The notes under the pieces were generated by a model. It did no database searches and was not told the origin of the DNA. It saw only the letters and a list, made by a program, of their open reading frames with translations. 51,613 nucleotides of DNA from JBMYZL01 sp965661765. Its GTDB lineage: Bacteria; Bacteroidota; Bacteroidia; Flavobacteriales_D; Sanyastnellaceae. Made by a program: the position numbers and the translations under genes. Shown piece after piece: positions 34,041-42,912 of this stretch; positions within the stretch are counted from its first letter, which is position 1; each line of letters opens with the position of its first letter. The stretch lies in assembly GCA_965661765.1 (NCBI GenBank), contig CBFIFE010000015.1, positions 1 to 51,613 of the forward strand, given 5' to 3'.

Positions 34041-35039
34041 TCAGAAAGGCACCTTGCCCAGCTCCCCTTTCAAATGGTCGATGTTCCGAATGTCCACCGG
34101 GTCCACCTCCGAACGCTCCGCAAGCAGCAAGCTCAACCAATCCCCAACGGCCACTGCGTCGAAAAAGCGCTGCAACGGAGTATCGCCTTCGGGCTCCAGA
34201 ATCACCACATCCGCGCCACGAACCTGGAAAATCTCGGTGCAAATGTCCATTCGCATCCGGCTTCTCGGGTGATCTTCAGGCATTTGAATGATGACCGCCA
34301 CATCGTCCTCGCTGCCGCTTTCCCAGCCCACAAGTTCATTGTGGTTCATCTCAGGGAACACATGATGAGTGACCAGGAGCTTGCTGTTTTCGTTGAGTTG
34401 CTGGCGCCAGCGGGTGATGAGTCCTTCTTGGGCGGCATCTGAATAGAGCCAAACCCGCCTGTCCTCCAGCACATCCGCCACCTGGGCAGCCCGCTCAATC
34501 GCACCTGCCTGTCCGGCTGCCAGGAAATCCCCCAACCCTGCAAAATCTTCGTGGACCTCCTCGGGAACCAACCCCGCCGCATGGAGCACGTGCATCACAC
34601 AGGTGAATGCATAGCCGAACTGCGAGCGAGGCGGCTGACCGCCTGGAATCTTGACCGTGGGCCAGGCCGCGTCCGCAGCACGCGCACCCAACTGGCCTCC
34701 CGAAGTGATGGCCGCAACACGCGCGCCAGCCGCAACAGCGGCATCAAGGGCAATCAACGTTTCCTCGGTGTTGCCGCTGTAGCTGCAAGCCACAACGAGG
34801 GTCTGGGGGCCGACCCACGCAGGAATCGCGTAGTCCGCATTTGCAGCAATGGGCACTCGCGCAGTCCCCGCGAGCATTTTCGATGCGATCACACCGCTGA
34901 TCCCACTGCCCCCCATCCCGAGAATCAACACCTGTGCCGGCGCAAAATCGCCAAAGTCAATGGGTGTGGAGGACGTGATGCGATGGGCATCGCGGATTTG
35001 GTCTGGGAATTCAGTGATGAGGCGGCGCATCAGCTCCAT
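34041..35039 (-). CDS. Bifunctional phosphoglucose/phosphomannose isomerase (SIS type)
   Basis: The 332-aa protein has an N-terminal SIS domain (LILGMGGSGISGVIASKML, CSYSGNTEETL) and the C-terminal motif MNHNELVGW of the bifunctional PGI/PMI family first described in archaea and also found in Bacteroidota. It would interconvert glucose-6-P, mannose-6-P and fructose-6-P. It starts 6 nt after the TonB-dependent receptor stop and precedes lipB by 12 nt. It is unrelated in sequence to the classical Pgi, so a classical enzyme may be encoded elsewhere. Confidence 0.88.
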   Translation of the reverse strand: MELMRRLITEFPDQIRDAHRITSSTPIDFGDFAPAQVLILGMGGSGISGVIASKMLAGTARVPIAANADYAIPAWVGPQTLVVACSYSGNTEETLIALDAAVAAGARVAAITSGGQLGARAADAAWPTVKIPGGQPPRSQFGYAFTCVMHVLHAAGLVPEEVHEDFAGLGDFLAAGQAGAIERAAQVADVLEDRRVWLYSDAAQEGLITRWRQQLNENSKLLVTHHVFPEMNHNELVGWESGSEDDVAVIIQMPEDHPRSRMRMDICTEIFQVRGADVVILEPEGDTPLQRFFDAVAVGDWLSLLLAERSEVDPVDIRNIDHLKGELGKVPF

Positions 35040-35045
35040 GGCGAT

Positions 35046-37133
35046 TCAGTTTTCATTGGACAATGAGATGTCAAAGGTAACGCCCACTCGCCACCAACGA
35101 CCCGGCTGAACCACATTTCCAATGTCAATGATTTGCTGATCCAACAAGTTGTCAACGCGAAGGAAAGTGTGCATCGGCAGCCCTTTGATGGTCCAGTGCC
35201 GGCGAAGCGTCACACCCAACAACGTCACGGGGTCAAATCCCTCCCCACGGCGTTCTTGATGACTCAGCCGGACATCCAAGAGCAAGCGCTGCGGAAACGC
35301 CAAACCCAAGCGGCTGTCCACCTTTGTCTGAAGGAAGTCCAGAACATAAGCGCTGGTGTATCCCTCGCTCTCCCGGTCGGCGTCCATCAATGCGGCGGAC
35401 ATTTGAACGTAACGGAGGGTCACCTTCCGGCGCTGCGGCGCTGTGGTGTCCCGAAAAAAGGCCACCGAGGCCTCTGCACCCCGGAAGGTGGTCTCCCCCA
35501 AATTGACCGCTTGCCGGTTTTCGCTGTCGTCGTATTGCACCCAATCGATCAAGTCTGCCCCACGGCGCAAAAAACCCGCCATCTCCCATTCCAATTTGTG
35601 CGCGATGTAACGCTGGTCACGCCGTTGAGCTGGGCGAACGTGGCGGAGTCCGAGTTCGATTTGGTCTGCAAATTCTGGCAACAAATCCTCGCTGCCTGTT
35701 GCCCCCCCCACGGTGTAATACAAATCCGTGAACGAAGGATGCCGCAACGACCGACCGGCGGAAGCAAAGGCCTGGAACGCCCGCTGCCGGCCCAAGCGCT
35801 GCATCGCCTCCACCGCTGGCAAGGCCCGCGCTCCATAGCGAGAATTGACATTGCCACCCAGCGTCAACCCGATCTGCGTGTCCCATGTCGGCGACACCCA
35901 ACGCGCATTCGCGTAGCCATCAAAGTTGAACCGTTCGTCACGCCGGGACAATTCCTCAAACGCCGCGTCTTCCAGGAACATCTCGCCCAAAGCATTGCTT
36001 CTGATCCGCTCATACCGGCCATCCACACCGGCGCCCCAGCGGATGGTTTGGCCCCGGTGCTCATAGCGGGTAGAGAGCGCCGCCGTGAGCGACCTGTGGC
36101 GGTTGGGACCACGGTACCATGTGGCCGCCGTATCTGTGTCATTGACGAAAAAACCATCATCCGTCCAGGTATAGGCATTCGTGCCTTCCCGATACAACTC
36201 GAATCGATCCCGATGATGCCGGACATGGGCGCCCGCAAACCAAACCCCCTGCGCAAAGTCCTTGCGCATTGTCAATTGCGCCACCGCGCTGCGGGTCACT
36301 TCGTACTGGTGGGGGAAGGAAGAAGTGTAAAAGTTTTGGGCACCAAAAGCCTTGTCCTCCAACCCCGCCAACGCCCGCCACAACACATCGCCCTTCCTGT
36401 ACTGCTGTGTCCACAATGCCCTTGTGATCAACGCGTCCGTGTTTTCAATGTGGCCATCTGTCCGGGCGTGAGAAAAGGCTGCAGTATAGGAACCGCGCTT
36501 GCCGGAGCCATTCGCTGCCAACCGAGCCTTCATCCACCCCCAGGCCCCAGCCTCCAACCCCACCCGCGCTTGGGGTTCGTCCTCTCGCTGCCCAAACGGC
36601 TGGACATGCAATGCACCCGTCATCGCGCCGGAACCTGTGAAAGCACCTGTTCCCCCACGAAGCACCTCCACTTGTCGCAAATCCTCCGGGTCAAATGGAA
36701 GATTCATCAAATGGTGAGCGGTGTGCGGCGCACTCCAGCGCATGCCGTCCACCACCAGCGCAGCCTGCTCAAACGTCCCACCGCGGATGCTGACATCCGA
36801 CTGAATCCCAGCCACCCCGCGCGCACGAACATCCACACCCGGAGCAAACTCCAAGGCATCTCCCAACGCCGCAGTTCCTGTGTTGTGCAGCACTTCTGGC
36901 GAAAGCACGGAGATGGCGTGGGCGGTGAGGTTCAACGGCAGCCGATCCAAAGGAACTGCCACTTCGACAATCGTCACCTCGGGGATGGGCAGCCAGGGCG
37001 TCACCGTCACCGTCGTCGCGCCGCGATCAGGCAGGGTATCCAACGGTTGAACCGCCGCTTCCTGAGCCTGCAAATCCACGCTGCCCAACAACACGAGCAA
37101 CGCCATCGATGTCTGTGCAATTCGTCTCAACAT
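35046..37133 (-). CDS. TonB-dependent outer-membrane receptor
   Basis: A 695-aa protein with a signal peptide (MLRRIAQTSMALLVLLGSVDLQAQ cleaving after QAQ), a plug domain (about 60-180: VDVRARGVAGIQSDVSIRGG, QVEVLRGGTGAFTGSGAMTG) and a beta-barrel with alternating aromatic strands ending in RVGVTFDISLSNEN. The substrate is unknown; no SusD partner or vitamin/iron gene adjoins it. The true start is 37133: the frame remains open far upstream but there it is only antisense to lysS. An exact TAGGTTTG box ends 5 nt before the ATG. It heads an operon with the isomerase, lipB and serine hydrolase. Confidence 0.9.
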   Translation of the reverse strand: MLRRIAQTSMALLVLLGSVDLQAQEAAVQPLDTLPDRGATTVTVTPWLPIPEVTIVEVAVPLDRLPLNLTAHAISVLSPEVLHNTGTAALGDALEFAPGVDVRARGVAGIQSDVSIRGGTFEQAALVVDGMRWSAPHTAHHLMNLPFDPEDLRQVEVLRGGTGAFTGSGAMTGALHVQPFGQREDEPQARVGLEAGAWGWMKARLAANGSGKRGSYTAAFSHARTDGHIENTDALITRALWTQQYRKGDVLWRALAGLEDKAFGAQNFYTSSFPHQYEVTRSAVAQLTMRKDFAQGVWFAGAHVRHHRDRFELYREGTNAYTWTDDGFFVNDTDTAATWYRGPNRHRSLTAALSTRYEHRGQTIRWGAGVDGRYERIRSNALGEMFLEDAAFEELSRRDERFNFDGYANARWVSPTWDTQIGLTLGGNVNSRYGARALPAVEAMQRLGRQRAFQAFASAGRSLRHPSFTDLYYTVGGATGSEDLLPEFADQIELGLRHVRPAQRRDQRYIAHKLEWEMAGFLRRGADLIDWVQYDDSENRQAVNLGETTFRGAEASVAFFRDTTAPQRRKVTLRYVQMSAALMDADRESEGYTSAYVLDFLQTKVDSRLGLAFPQRLLLDVRLSHQERRGEGFDPVTLLGVTLRRHWTIKGLPMHTFLRVDNLLDQQIIDIGNVVQPGRWWRVGVTFDISLSNEN

Positions 37134-37138
37134 GCCTG

Positions 37139-37146
37139 CAAACCTA
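37139..37146 (-). promoter_or_regulatory. -7 box TAGGTTTG of the TonB-dependent receptor
   Basis: Exact TAnnTTTG on the minus strand, 5 nt from the ATG at 37133. It is divergent from the lysS box at 37161-37168. Confidence 0.5.
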
Positions 37147-37160
37147 CTGCAGCCGACGCG

Positions 37161-37168
37161 TACCTTTG
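37161..37168 (+). promoter_or_regulatory. -7 box TACCTTTG of lysS
   Basis: Exact TAnnTTTG ending 4 nt before the lysS ATG. The whole intergenic region between two divergent genes is only 39 nt, so both transcripts must be leaderless or start inside the opposite gene. Confidence 0.5.
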
Positions 37169-37172
37169 TGTC

Positions 37173-38888
37173 ATGCAACTGACAGAACAGGAACGGGTTC
37201 GCCGGGCGTCGCTTGCGCAGCTCCGGTCGTTGGGCATTGAGCCCTACCCAGCAGAGGCTTTTGAAGTGACCCATCAGTGTGCTTCTCTGGCCAAATCCTT
37301 CACAGACCACGCCCCTGTGGTCCTCGCTGGACGCCTGATGTCTCGCCGAATCATGGGCAAGGCGTCGTTTGCGGAACTGCAAGACAGCACAGGCAGCTTT
37401 CAAATTTATGTGAATCGGGATGAGCTTTGCCCAGGCGAAGACAAAACCCTTTACAACGTGGTTTTCAAGAAGTTGCTTGACCGAGGTGACTTCATTGGCA
37501 TAACAGGAGAAACCTTTACGACCCAAACGGGCGAGCAAAGTGTACTCGTCAAGTCGCTCACAGTCCTCTCCAAATCCCTGCGCCCGCTTCCCGCCGTCAA
37601 AGTGGACGAAGACGGAAAGGTGCACGATGCGTTCAACGATCCTGAGTTGCGCTACCGCATGCGCTACGTGGACCTCGTTGTCAATCCAAATGTCAAGCGC
37701 ACTTTCGAGGCCCGATCTCGGGTGATTCGCACCATCCGTGAATCCTTTGACAGGCGTGGCTGGCTGGAAGTGGACACCCCTGTCCTCCAAGCCATCCCCG
37801 GTGGTGCTGCGGCCCGACCGTTCGTCACCCACCACAACGCCTTGGACATCCCGCTCTATCTCAGAATTGCAAACGAACTTTACCTCAAGCGGCTCATCGT
37901 GGGCGGTTTCGATGGTGTGTATGAGTTCTCCCGCAACTTCAGAAACGAGGGCATGGACAGAACCCACAACCCCGAGTTCACGGTCATGGAGTTGTACGTG
38001 GCCTACAAGGATTACCATTGGATGATGGAGACAATGGAAAACCTGTTGGCCGAGGTGTGCCAATCCCTGCACGGCGCCACAAAAGCCACCCTTGCCGGCA
38101 ACGAAATTGACTTCACCCCGCCCTTCCGTCGCGTGACCATGCGCGACGCCATCCTCGAGCACACCGGTGTGGACATTGACGGCCTGGACGAAGCAGGACT
38201 TCGCTCGGCCTGTCAAGACCTCGGCATTGAAACCGACGCAAGCATGGGCAAGGGGAAGCTGATCGATGAGCTGTTTGGCGAGCGATGCGAGCACAAATAC
38301 ATTCAGCCCACCTTCATCATGGACTACCCCATCGACATGTCCCCACTGACGAAGGCGCATCGCTCCAAGCCAGGCTATACCGAGCGCTTTGAACTGATGA
38401 TCAATGGCACCGAAGTGGCCAACGCCTACAGCGAGCTCAACGACCCCATCGACCAGCGCGCCCGTTTCGAAGAGCAAGTCAAGCTGAGCGAACGCGGCGA
38501 TGACGAGGCCATGTTCATCGATCAGGATTTCCTCCGGGCGCTCGAATACGGCATGCCTCCGACTTCCGGCGTCGGCATCGGCATCGACCGGCTGGTGATG
38601 ATGCTGACCAACCAAACCTCCATCCAAGAAGTCCTGCTCTTCCCGCAAATGCGGCCCGAGGCCTTCGCCACCGGACCCGATTTGAGCGCACTGACGGCCC
38701 TCGGTATCTCGGCCGATTGGGCTGAACATGTGGCCGCTGCCGGGTTCGACACCCCTGAAGCCATTCACGCAATGACGCCAGCCGGGCTGCGCGAAAAGCT
38801 CAATGGCTTCCGAAAAAAGAACAAAATCGACTTGCCGGCACTTCAACTCGAAGACGTTGAATCGTGGTTCGCCCACACACCCACCTAA
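37173..38888 (+). CDS. lysS: Lysyl-tRNA synthetase, class II
   Basis: Charges tRNA-Lys. The 571-aa protein has the N-terminal OB-fold anticodon-binding domain (VVLAGRLMSRRIMGKASFAEL), class II motif 2 (FSRNFRNEGMDRTHNPEFTV) and motif 3 (GIGIDRLVMMLTNQTSIQEV). After motif 3 comes an extra domain of about 70 residues (LTALGISADWAEHVAAAGFD to the end) that resembles a helix-hairpin-helix extension found on Bacteroidota LysS. The start at 37173 gives MQLTEQERVRR. sufT follows after 13 nt. Confidence 0.97.
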   Translation: MQLTEQERVRRASLAQLRSLGIEPYPAEAFEVTHQCASLAKSFTDHAPVVLAGRLMSRRIMGKASFAELQDSTGSFQIYVNRDELCPGEDKTLYNVVFKKLLDRGDFIGITGETFTTQTGEQSVLVKSLTVLSKSLRPLPAVKVDEDGKVHDAFNDPELRYRMRYVDLVVNPNVKRTFEARSRVIRTIRESFDRRGWLEVDTPVLQAIPGGAAARPFVTHHNALDIPLYLRIANELYLKRLIVGGFDGVYEFSRNFRNEGMDRTHNPEFTVMELYVAYKDYHWMMETMENLLAEVCQSLHGATKATLAGNEIDFTPPFRRVTMRDAILEHTGVDIDGLDEAGLRSACQDLGIETDASMGKGKLIDELFGERCEHKYIQPTFIMDYPIDMSPLTKAHRSKPGYTERFELMINGTEVANAYSELNDPIDQRARFEEQVKLSERGDDEAMFIDQDFLRALEYGMPPTSGVGIGIDRLVMMLTNQTSIQEVLLFPQMRPEAFATGPDLSALTALGISADWAEHVAAAGFDTPEAIHAMTPAGLREKLNGFRKKNKIDLPALQLEDVESWFAHTPT

Positions 38889-38901
38889 TCCCGGAGTCCC
38901 A

Positions 38902-39231
38902 ATGCCCGAATCACCAGCGCAAAGCCCATCCTTTGACCAATCCACGGTCATCGCCGTCCTCAAGACCATCTACGACCCGGAGATTCCTGTGGACATTTTC
39001 GAACTGGGCTTGATTTACGAAGTCAAGATCACTGGCGACAATTTCATCCACATCGAGATGACCCTCACCTCACCAAATTGCCCGGTCGCCGAAAGCCTCC
39101 CCGCTGAAGTCGAGGAAAAGGCTGCGTCCATCAGTGGCGCGACGGGCGCGAAGGTGAACATCGTGTTCGACCCGCCATGGTCGCAGGACATGATGAGCGA
39201 GGTCGCCAAACTCGAATTGGGATTCCTGTAG
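38902..39231 (+). CDS. sufT: SufT/MIP18-family (DUF59) Fe-S assembly factor
   Basis: A 109-aa protein of the DUF59 family with KTIYDPEIPVDIFELGLIYE, the conserved Cys in TSPNCPVAESLP, and FDPPWSQDMMSE at the C-terminus. SufT/MIP18 proteins help deliver or mature Fe-S clusters. It lies far from the main suf operon, downstream of lysS. The ATG at 38902 follows CGGAG. Its TAG stop runs straight into the 9-bp repeat array. Confidence 0.9.
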   Translation: MPESPAQSPSFDQSTVIAVLKTIYDPEIPVDIFELGLIYEVKITGDNFIHIEMTLTSPNCPVAESLPAEVEEKAASISGATGAKVNIVFDPPWSQDMMSEVAKLELGFL

Positions 39232-39232
39232 A

Positions 39233-39318
39233 ACCAGGGGGGACTAGGGAGACTAGGGTGACTAGGGAGACTAGGGTGACTAGGGGGGCTAGGGGGACTA
39301 GGGTGACCAGGGGGGGTG
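39233..39318 (+). repeat. 9-bp tandem array, ACTAGGGNG type (array A)
   Basis: About nine units of consensus ACTAGGGNG (for example ACTAGGGAG, ACTAGGGTG, ACTAGGGGG, GCTAGGGGG) begin 1 nt after the sufT stop. The first unit reads ACCAGGGGG. GGG runs recur every 9 nt on the sense strand, which fits G-quadruplex formation. There are no unique spacers, so it is not a CRISPR array. The remaining 120 nt before dxr hold no recognised feature. Confidence 0.92.
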
Positions 39319-39438
39319 AGGCCATCCAAACCCAAAGCCCCTTCATTCGGTGTTCTGTTCCTGCTTCCATTCTCGACATCGCCCCCTAACTTGGACATCC
39401 CTAGTTGCACATTTCTTTCGTTCCCTCGTTTTTCGTTC

Positions 39439-40605
39439 ATGCTGAATCCTGAAACCACCCAAACAAAAGGCGTTGCCATCCTTGGATCCACTGGATCCAT
39501 TGGTACACAGGCCCTTGAGGTCATCCGCGAGCAAAGCGCACATCTGCACGTCGAAGTTCTCAGTGCGTACAGCAATTCCAATTTGTTGATTGCCCAAGCG
39601 AAAGAATTCCAACCCAACACCGTCGTCATCGGGGATGAACAACGCTTGGCAGAGGTGCGAGACGCCTTGTGGGCGGACGACATCAAGGTATACGCTGGCG
39701 CAGAAGCCCTCGAGCAAGTCGTGGAGATGGAGGGCATCGACATCGTTTTGACCGCTCTTGTCGGTGCTGCAGGCCTTCGGCCAACTCTTCGCGCCATCCG
39801 AGCGGGGAAGGACATTGCTTTGGCCAACAAAGAAACCCTTGTCGTTGCTGGCGCCCTGGTGATGAGCGAGGCACGACAGCGCGGGGTGAACATCCACCCT
39901 GTCGACTCGGAGCACAGCGCGATCTACCAAAGTTTGGCAGGAGAAATCCTCAACCCCATTGAAAAGGTCATCCTGACAGCGAGTGGGGGCCCATTTCGAG
40001 GTCGACAGCGAAGCTCCCTGGCCGGTGCCACGAAGGCGCAAGCGCTGAAACACCCGAATTGGGACATGGGCGCAAAAATCACCATCGATTCCGCTTCCAT
40101 GATGAACAAGGGCCTCGAGGTGATTGAGGCGCATTGGCTCTTTGGAACGGCCTATGATGACATCGAGGTGGTGGTTCATCCGCAATCCATTGTGCACAGC
40201 GCAGTGCAATTCGAGGATGGCTCCATCAAGGCACAATTGGGGTTGCCAGACATGAAGTTGCCGATTCAATACGCGCTCGGTTACCCGCGGCGACTGCCGT
40301 GTGCCTTCGAGCGATTCAGCTTCTTCGACTATCCGGAGTTGACGTTTGAACGGCCGGATTTGGAGACGTTCCGGAATTTGGCTTTGGCGTTCGAGGCTGG
40401 TCGGGCAGGCGGCAACATGCCTGCGATCTTGAATGCCGCAAATGAGATTGCTGTGGCGCGATTCCTGAGAGATGAAGTGGACTTTCTGGGCATGACAGAC
40501 ATCGTGGCGGGTGCGATGGCGAAAGTGGATTTTGAGGCCAAACCCGACCTCGCCAACCTCATCGCTTCAGACGCGGCGGCACGTCAAGTCGCCGCAGAGA
40601 TTTGA
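39439..40605 (+). CDS. dxr: 1-deoxy-D-xylulose-5-phosphate reductoisomerase
   Basis: Second enzyme of the MEP isoprenoid route; converts DXP to MEP with NADPH. The 388-aa protein has the NADPH site GSTGSIGTQALEVI, the catalytic HPVDSEHSAIYQ, and IDSASMMNKGLEVIEAHWLF. The ATG at 39439 (MLNPETTQTKGVAILG) is the family start; the open frame upstream covers the leader and is not conserved. The gene lies between the two inverted repeat arrays. Confidence 0.96.
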   Translation: MLNPETTQTKGVAILGSTGSIGTQALEVIREQSAHLHVEVLSAYSNSNLLIAQAKEFQPNTVVIGDEQRLAEVRDALWADDIKVYAGAEALEQVVEMEGIDIVLTALVGAAGLRPTLRAIRAGKDIALANKETLVVAGALVMSEARQRGVNIHPVDSEHSAIYQSLAGEILNPIEKVILTASGGPFRGRQRSSLAGATKAQALKHPNWDMGAKITIDSASMMNKGLEVIEAHWLFGTAYDDIEVVVHPQSIVHSAVQFEDGSIKAQLGLPDMKLPIQYALGYPRRLPCAFERFSFFDYPELTFERPDLETFRNLALAFEAGRAGGNMPAILNAANEIAVARFLRDEVDFLGMTDIVAGAMAKVDFEAKPDLANLIASDAAARQVAAEI

Positions 40606-40629
40606 TTGATTTTTTTCGTAAATTGGAGC

Positions 40630-42912
40630 ATGCGGTCAATGCGATTTCATGCGTGGGTTTGGAGCATTGGACTGCTGTTTTTTTCAATTCAGCCCTCATT
40701 TTGTCAGAATTGGCCATCCGATCATGTGCCAGGTGATTTTCTGTTGAAATTGCAGGAAGGCGCGGAACTGGAAAGCACATTTCTAAGTTTCAAAACGCAT
40801 GCGGGACCACTCCCGATATCCGAATTTGAACAATTGAATCGGCGCTTGAACCTTTGGCGCATCCACATGGAGGTGAATCAGGTGGAAGAAGAGGCTGTTT
40901 TGGGGTTGATTCGTCGATTGCCTGAGGTGGATTTGGCCCAGTTCAACCATTGGATTCATGATCGGTCCGTTCCCAATGATCCTTTCTTCGAAAACCAGTG
41001 GCATCATGACCAAAGCGCCGATCATGACATCGATACGCCGGAAGCATGGAACTTGACAACTGGCGGAACCACGACCGATGGGCATCGGGTGGTGGTGGCG
41101 GTGCTGGAAACGGGAGGAAGCAATTACAACCACACCGACCTCATCGGCAACCACTGGGTCAATGCGGGTGAAGTTGACGGCAACGGCATCGACGACGACG
41201 GCAACGGTTACATCGATGATGTACACGGATGGAACAGCGGCACGGGGAACGACAACATTTCAGCAGGCGGACACGGAACCGCAGTCTCGGGCATGATCGG
41301 GGGGGTGGGCAACAATGGCACGGGCGGAGTGGGGGTGAATTGGGATGTCGAAATCATGCAAATCCAATTGGCCTCCCTCACAGAGGCTGCTGTCATTGCC
41401 GCGTACAGCTATGCCTACGACATGCGCCAGCTTTACAATGAAACCAATGGGGAGGAAGGCGCCTTTGTGGTGGTCACCAATGCTTCCTGGGGCATTGACG
41501 GTGCCGCGCCAGGCAGTTTCCCGCTGTGGTGTGGATTCTACGATGACCTCGGCGAAGTGGGCATTCTCAACTGCGGCGCCACCGCCAACAACAACGTGAA
41601 CGTCGATGTGGTGGGCGATATGCCCACGGGCTGCAGTTCACCTTACATGGTCGCTGTCACGGCAACAAACAGCAATGACATCCGCACGTTTTCAGGCTAT
41701 GGGGTGAATTCCATCGACTTGGCCGCCCCAGGGGAAGCTGTCTATTTGCCTACGGGTGCCAATGCGTATGCCTCAACGTCCGGCACCTCTTTCGCGAGTC
41801 CTTGCGTGGCGGGGGCCATTGCCTTGCTTTACGCCGCCCCGTGCACCGGATTGGGAGAAGAGGCACTCGATGACCCGCAAGGCGTCGCCGATTGGGTGCG
41901 TTCTGCAATTCTCGAGGGTGTCGATCCCGTGGACGGGCTGTCTGACCAAGTGGCCACTGGTGGGCGCCTGAATGTCCGCCAATCCTTGGACATTCTGCTG
42001 GATGGATGTGCGGCCTTCACTGGGTTTGGTTGCACCGACGCCGAGGCGTGCAATTTCAACCCGGACGCGATCGAAGACGATGGGTCTTGCACCACTGAGG
42101 ATGCCTGCGGGGTCTGTGGAGGCAACGACGCCACTTGCTCAGGCTGCACCAACGCCGAGGCGTGCAATTACGACGCTGACGCATTGCTCGACGATGGCAG
42201 CTGCGTCCTTCCCACAACCGAGACACCGTGCAGTTGTGAAACCGAAATCGAGTGGTCTGCGGCCCTTGCCGCCGGCGCTACCAACGACTATGCCATCGGC
42301 CTCACGGGCACGCTCGAGAGCTTTGACATGGAAGTGAATTTCAACAATGCCAATGCCGCGGGTGCGTGGGCAGCGGATTTGGTCCTGTTGATTGAAGCCC
42401 CCAACGGAGCCTGCTTCGAAATCGGTGGATACAACATGACACTTGGATGCGCCGCTACAGGAGACTTTCCTTCCAGTTGGAATTCTTCAACCTCTGCTGA
42501 CTACAATGCATCTTTCGCCCCAAGCGACGACCTATTCGGGGCTGGCATATGGACCTTCACAGCCATGAATGGCTGGTCAGCCTCAGGCGTTGCCAGCTAT
42601 GACATCGAGATCGAGCTCTATGGCCCATGTGAAATTCCGGTTGTGATTCCTGGATGCATGGATCCGGAGGCGTGCAACTTCAACCCACAAGCCAACATCA
42701 GCGATGGCACTTGCGAATACCAAGCCTGCGCCAATGCTGGATGCACCTACGATGCTGCCGAAAACTTCAATCCTGCTGCCACCTACGACGACGGCACTTG
42801 CATTTTCTTGGGCTGCGACGACCCTTGCCCGGCTGACATCAACGGCAATGGGGTTGTCACCGCGGGAGACCTGCTCCTGCTATTGGCCGCTTTCGGCGAC
42901 CCCTGCCCCTAA
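40630..42912 (+). CDS. Secreted subtilase (S8) with Cys-rich repeats and dockerin-like tail
   Basis: A 760-aa secreted protein. It has a signal peptide (VWSIGLLFFSIQPSFCQ), a prodomain to about 115, and an S8 domain with His215 (GGHGTAVSG) and Ser387 (GTSFASPCVAGA). The first triad position reads VVVAVLETGG, with Glu160 in place of Asp. A FNPDAIEDDGSC-type Cys-rich repeat region, a P-domain-like beta-sandwich (EIEWSAALAAGATNDYAIGL onward), two more Cys-rich repeats, and an end CPADINGNGVVTAGDLLLLL that resembles half a dockerin follow. The start at 40630 has GGAG just upstream; 40639 is an alternative. Protease activity is uncertain because of the substitution. Confidence 0.85.
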   Translation: MRSMRFHAWVWSIGLLFFSIQPSFCQNWPSDHVPGDFLLKLQEGAELESTFLSFKTHAGPLPISEFEQLNRRLNLWRIHMEVNQVEEEAVLGLIRRLPEVDLAQFNHWIHDRSVPNDPFFENQWHHDQSADHDIDTPEAWNLTTGGTTTDGHRVVVAVLETGGSNYNHTDLIGNHWVNAGEVDGNGIDDDGNGYIDDVHGWNSGTGNDNISAGGHGTAVSGMIGGVGNNGTGGVGVNWDVEIMQIQLASLTEAAVIAAYSYAYDMRQLYNETNGEEGAFVVVTNASWGIDGAAPGSFPLWCGFYDDLGEVGILNCGATANNNVNVDVVGDMPTGCSSPYMVAVTATNSNDIRTFSGYGVNSIDLAAPGEAVYLPTGANAYASTSGTSFASPCVAGAIALLYAAPCTGLGEEALDDPQGVADWVRSAILEGVDPVDGLSDQVATGGRLNVRQSLDILLDGCAAFTGFGCTDAEACNFNPDAIEDDGSCTTEDACGVCGGNDATCSGCTNAEACNYDADALLDDGSCVLPTTETPCSCETEIEWSAALAAGATNDYAIGLTGTLESFDMEVNFNNANAAGAWAADLVLLIEAPNGACFEIGGYNMTLGCAATGDFPSSWNSSTSADYNASFAPSDDLFGAGIWTFTAMNGWSASGVASYDIEIELYGPCEIPVVIPGCMDPEACNFNPQANISDGTCEYQACANAGCTYDAAENFNPAATYDDGTCIFLGCDDPCPADINGNGVVTAGDLLLLLAAFGDPCP

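Noticed and set aside
35133..37172. A long open plus-strand frame (about 680 codons) upstream of and in frame with lysS
   Set aside because: It is antisense to the TonB-dependent receptor, its translation has no recognisable domain and is low in conserved motifs, and lysS has a family-typical start at 37173.
37134..38969. A long open minus-strand frame continuing upstream of the TonB receptor
   Set aside because: Antisense to lysS; the receptor has a signal peptide at 37133. Open antisense frames are common in GC-rich coding DNA.
39233..39318. CRISPR array
   Set aside because: Units are 9 bp with no unique spacers and no cas genes nearby.
39177..39389. Short frame encoding a Thr-Arg-Val repeat peptide across array A
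   Set aside because: The 9-bp period keeps several frames open by arithmetic; no ribosome-binding site or promoter supports translation.
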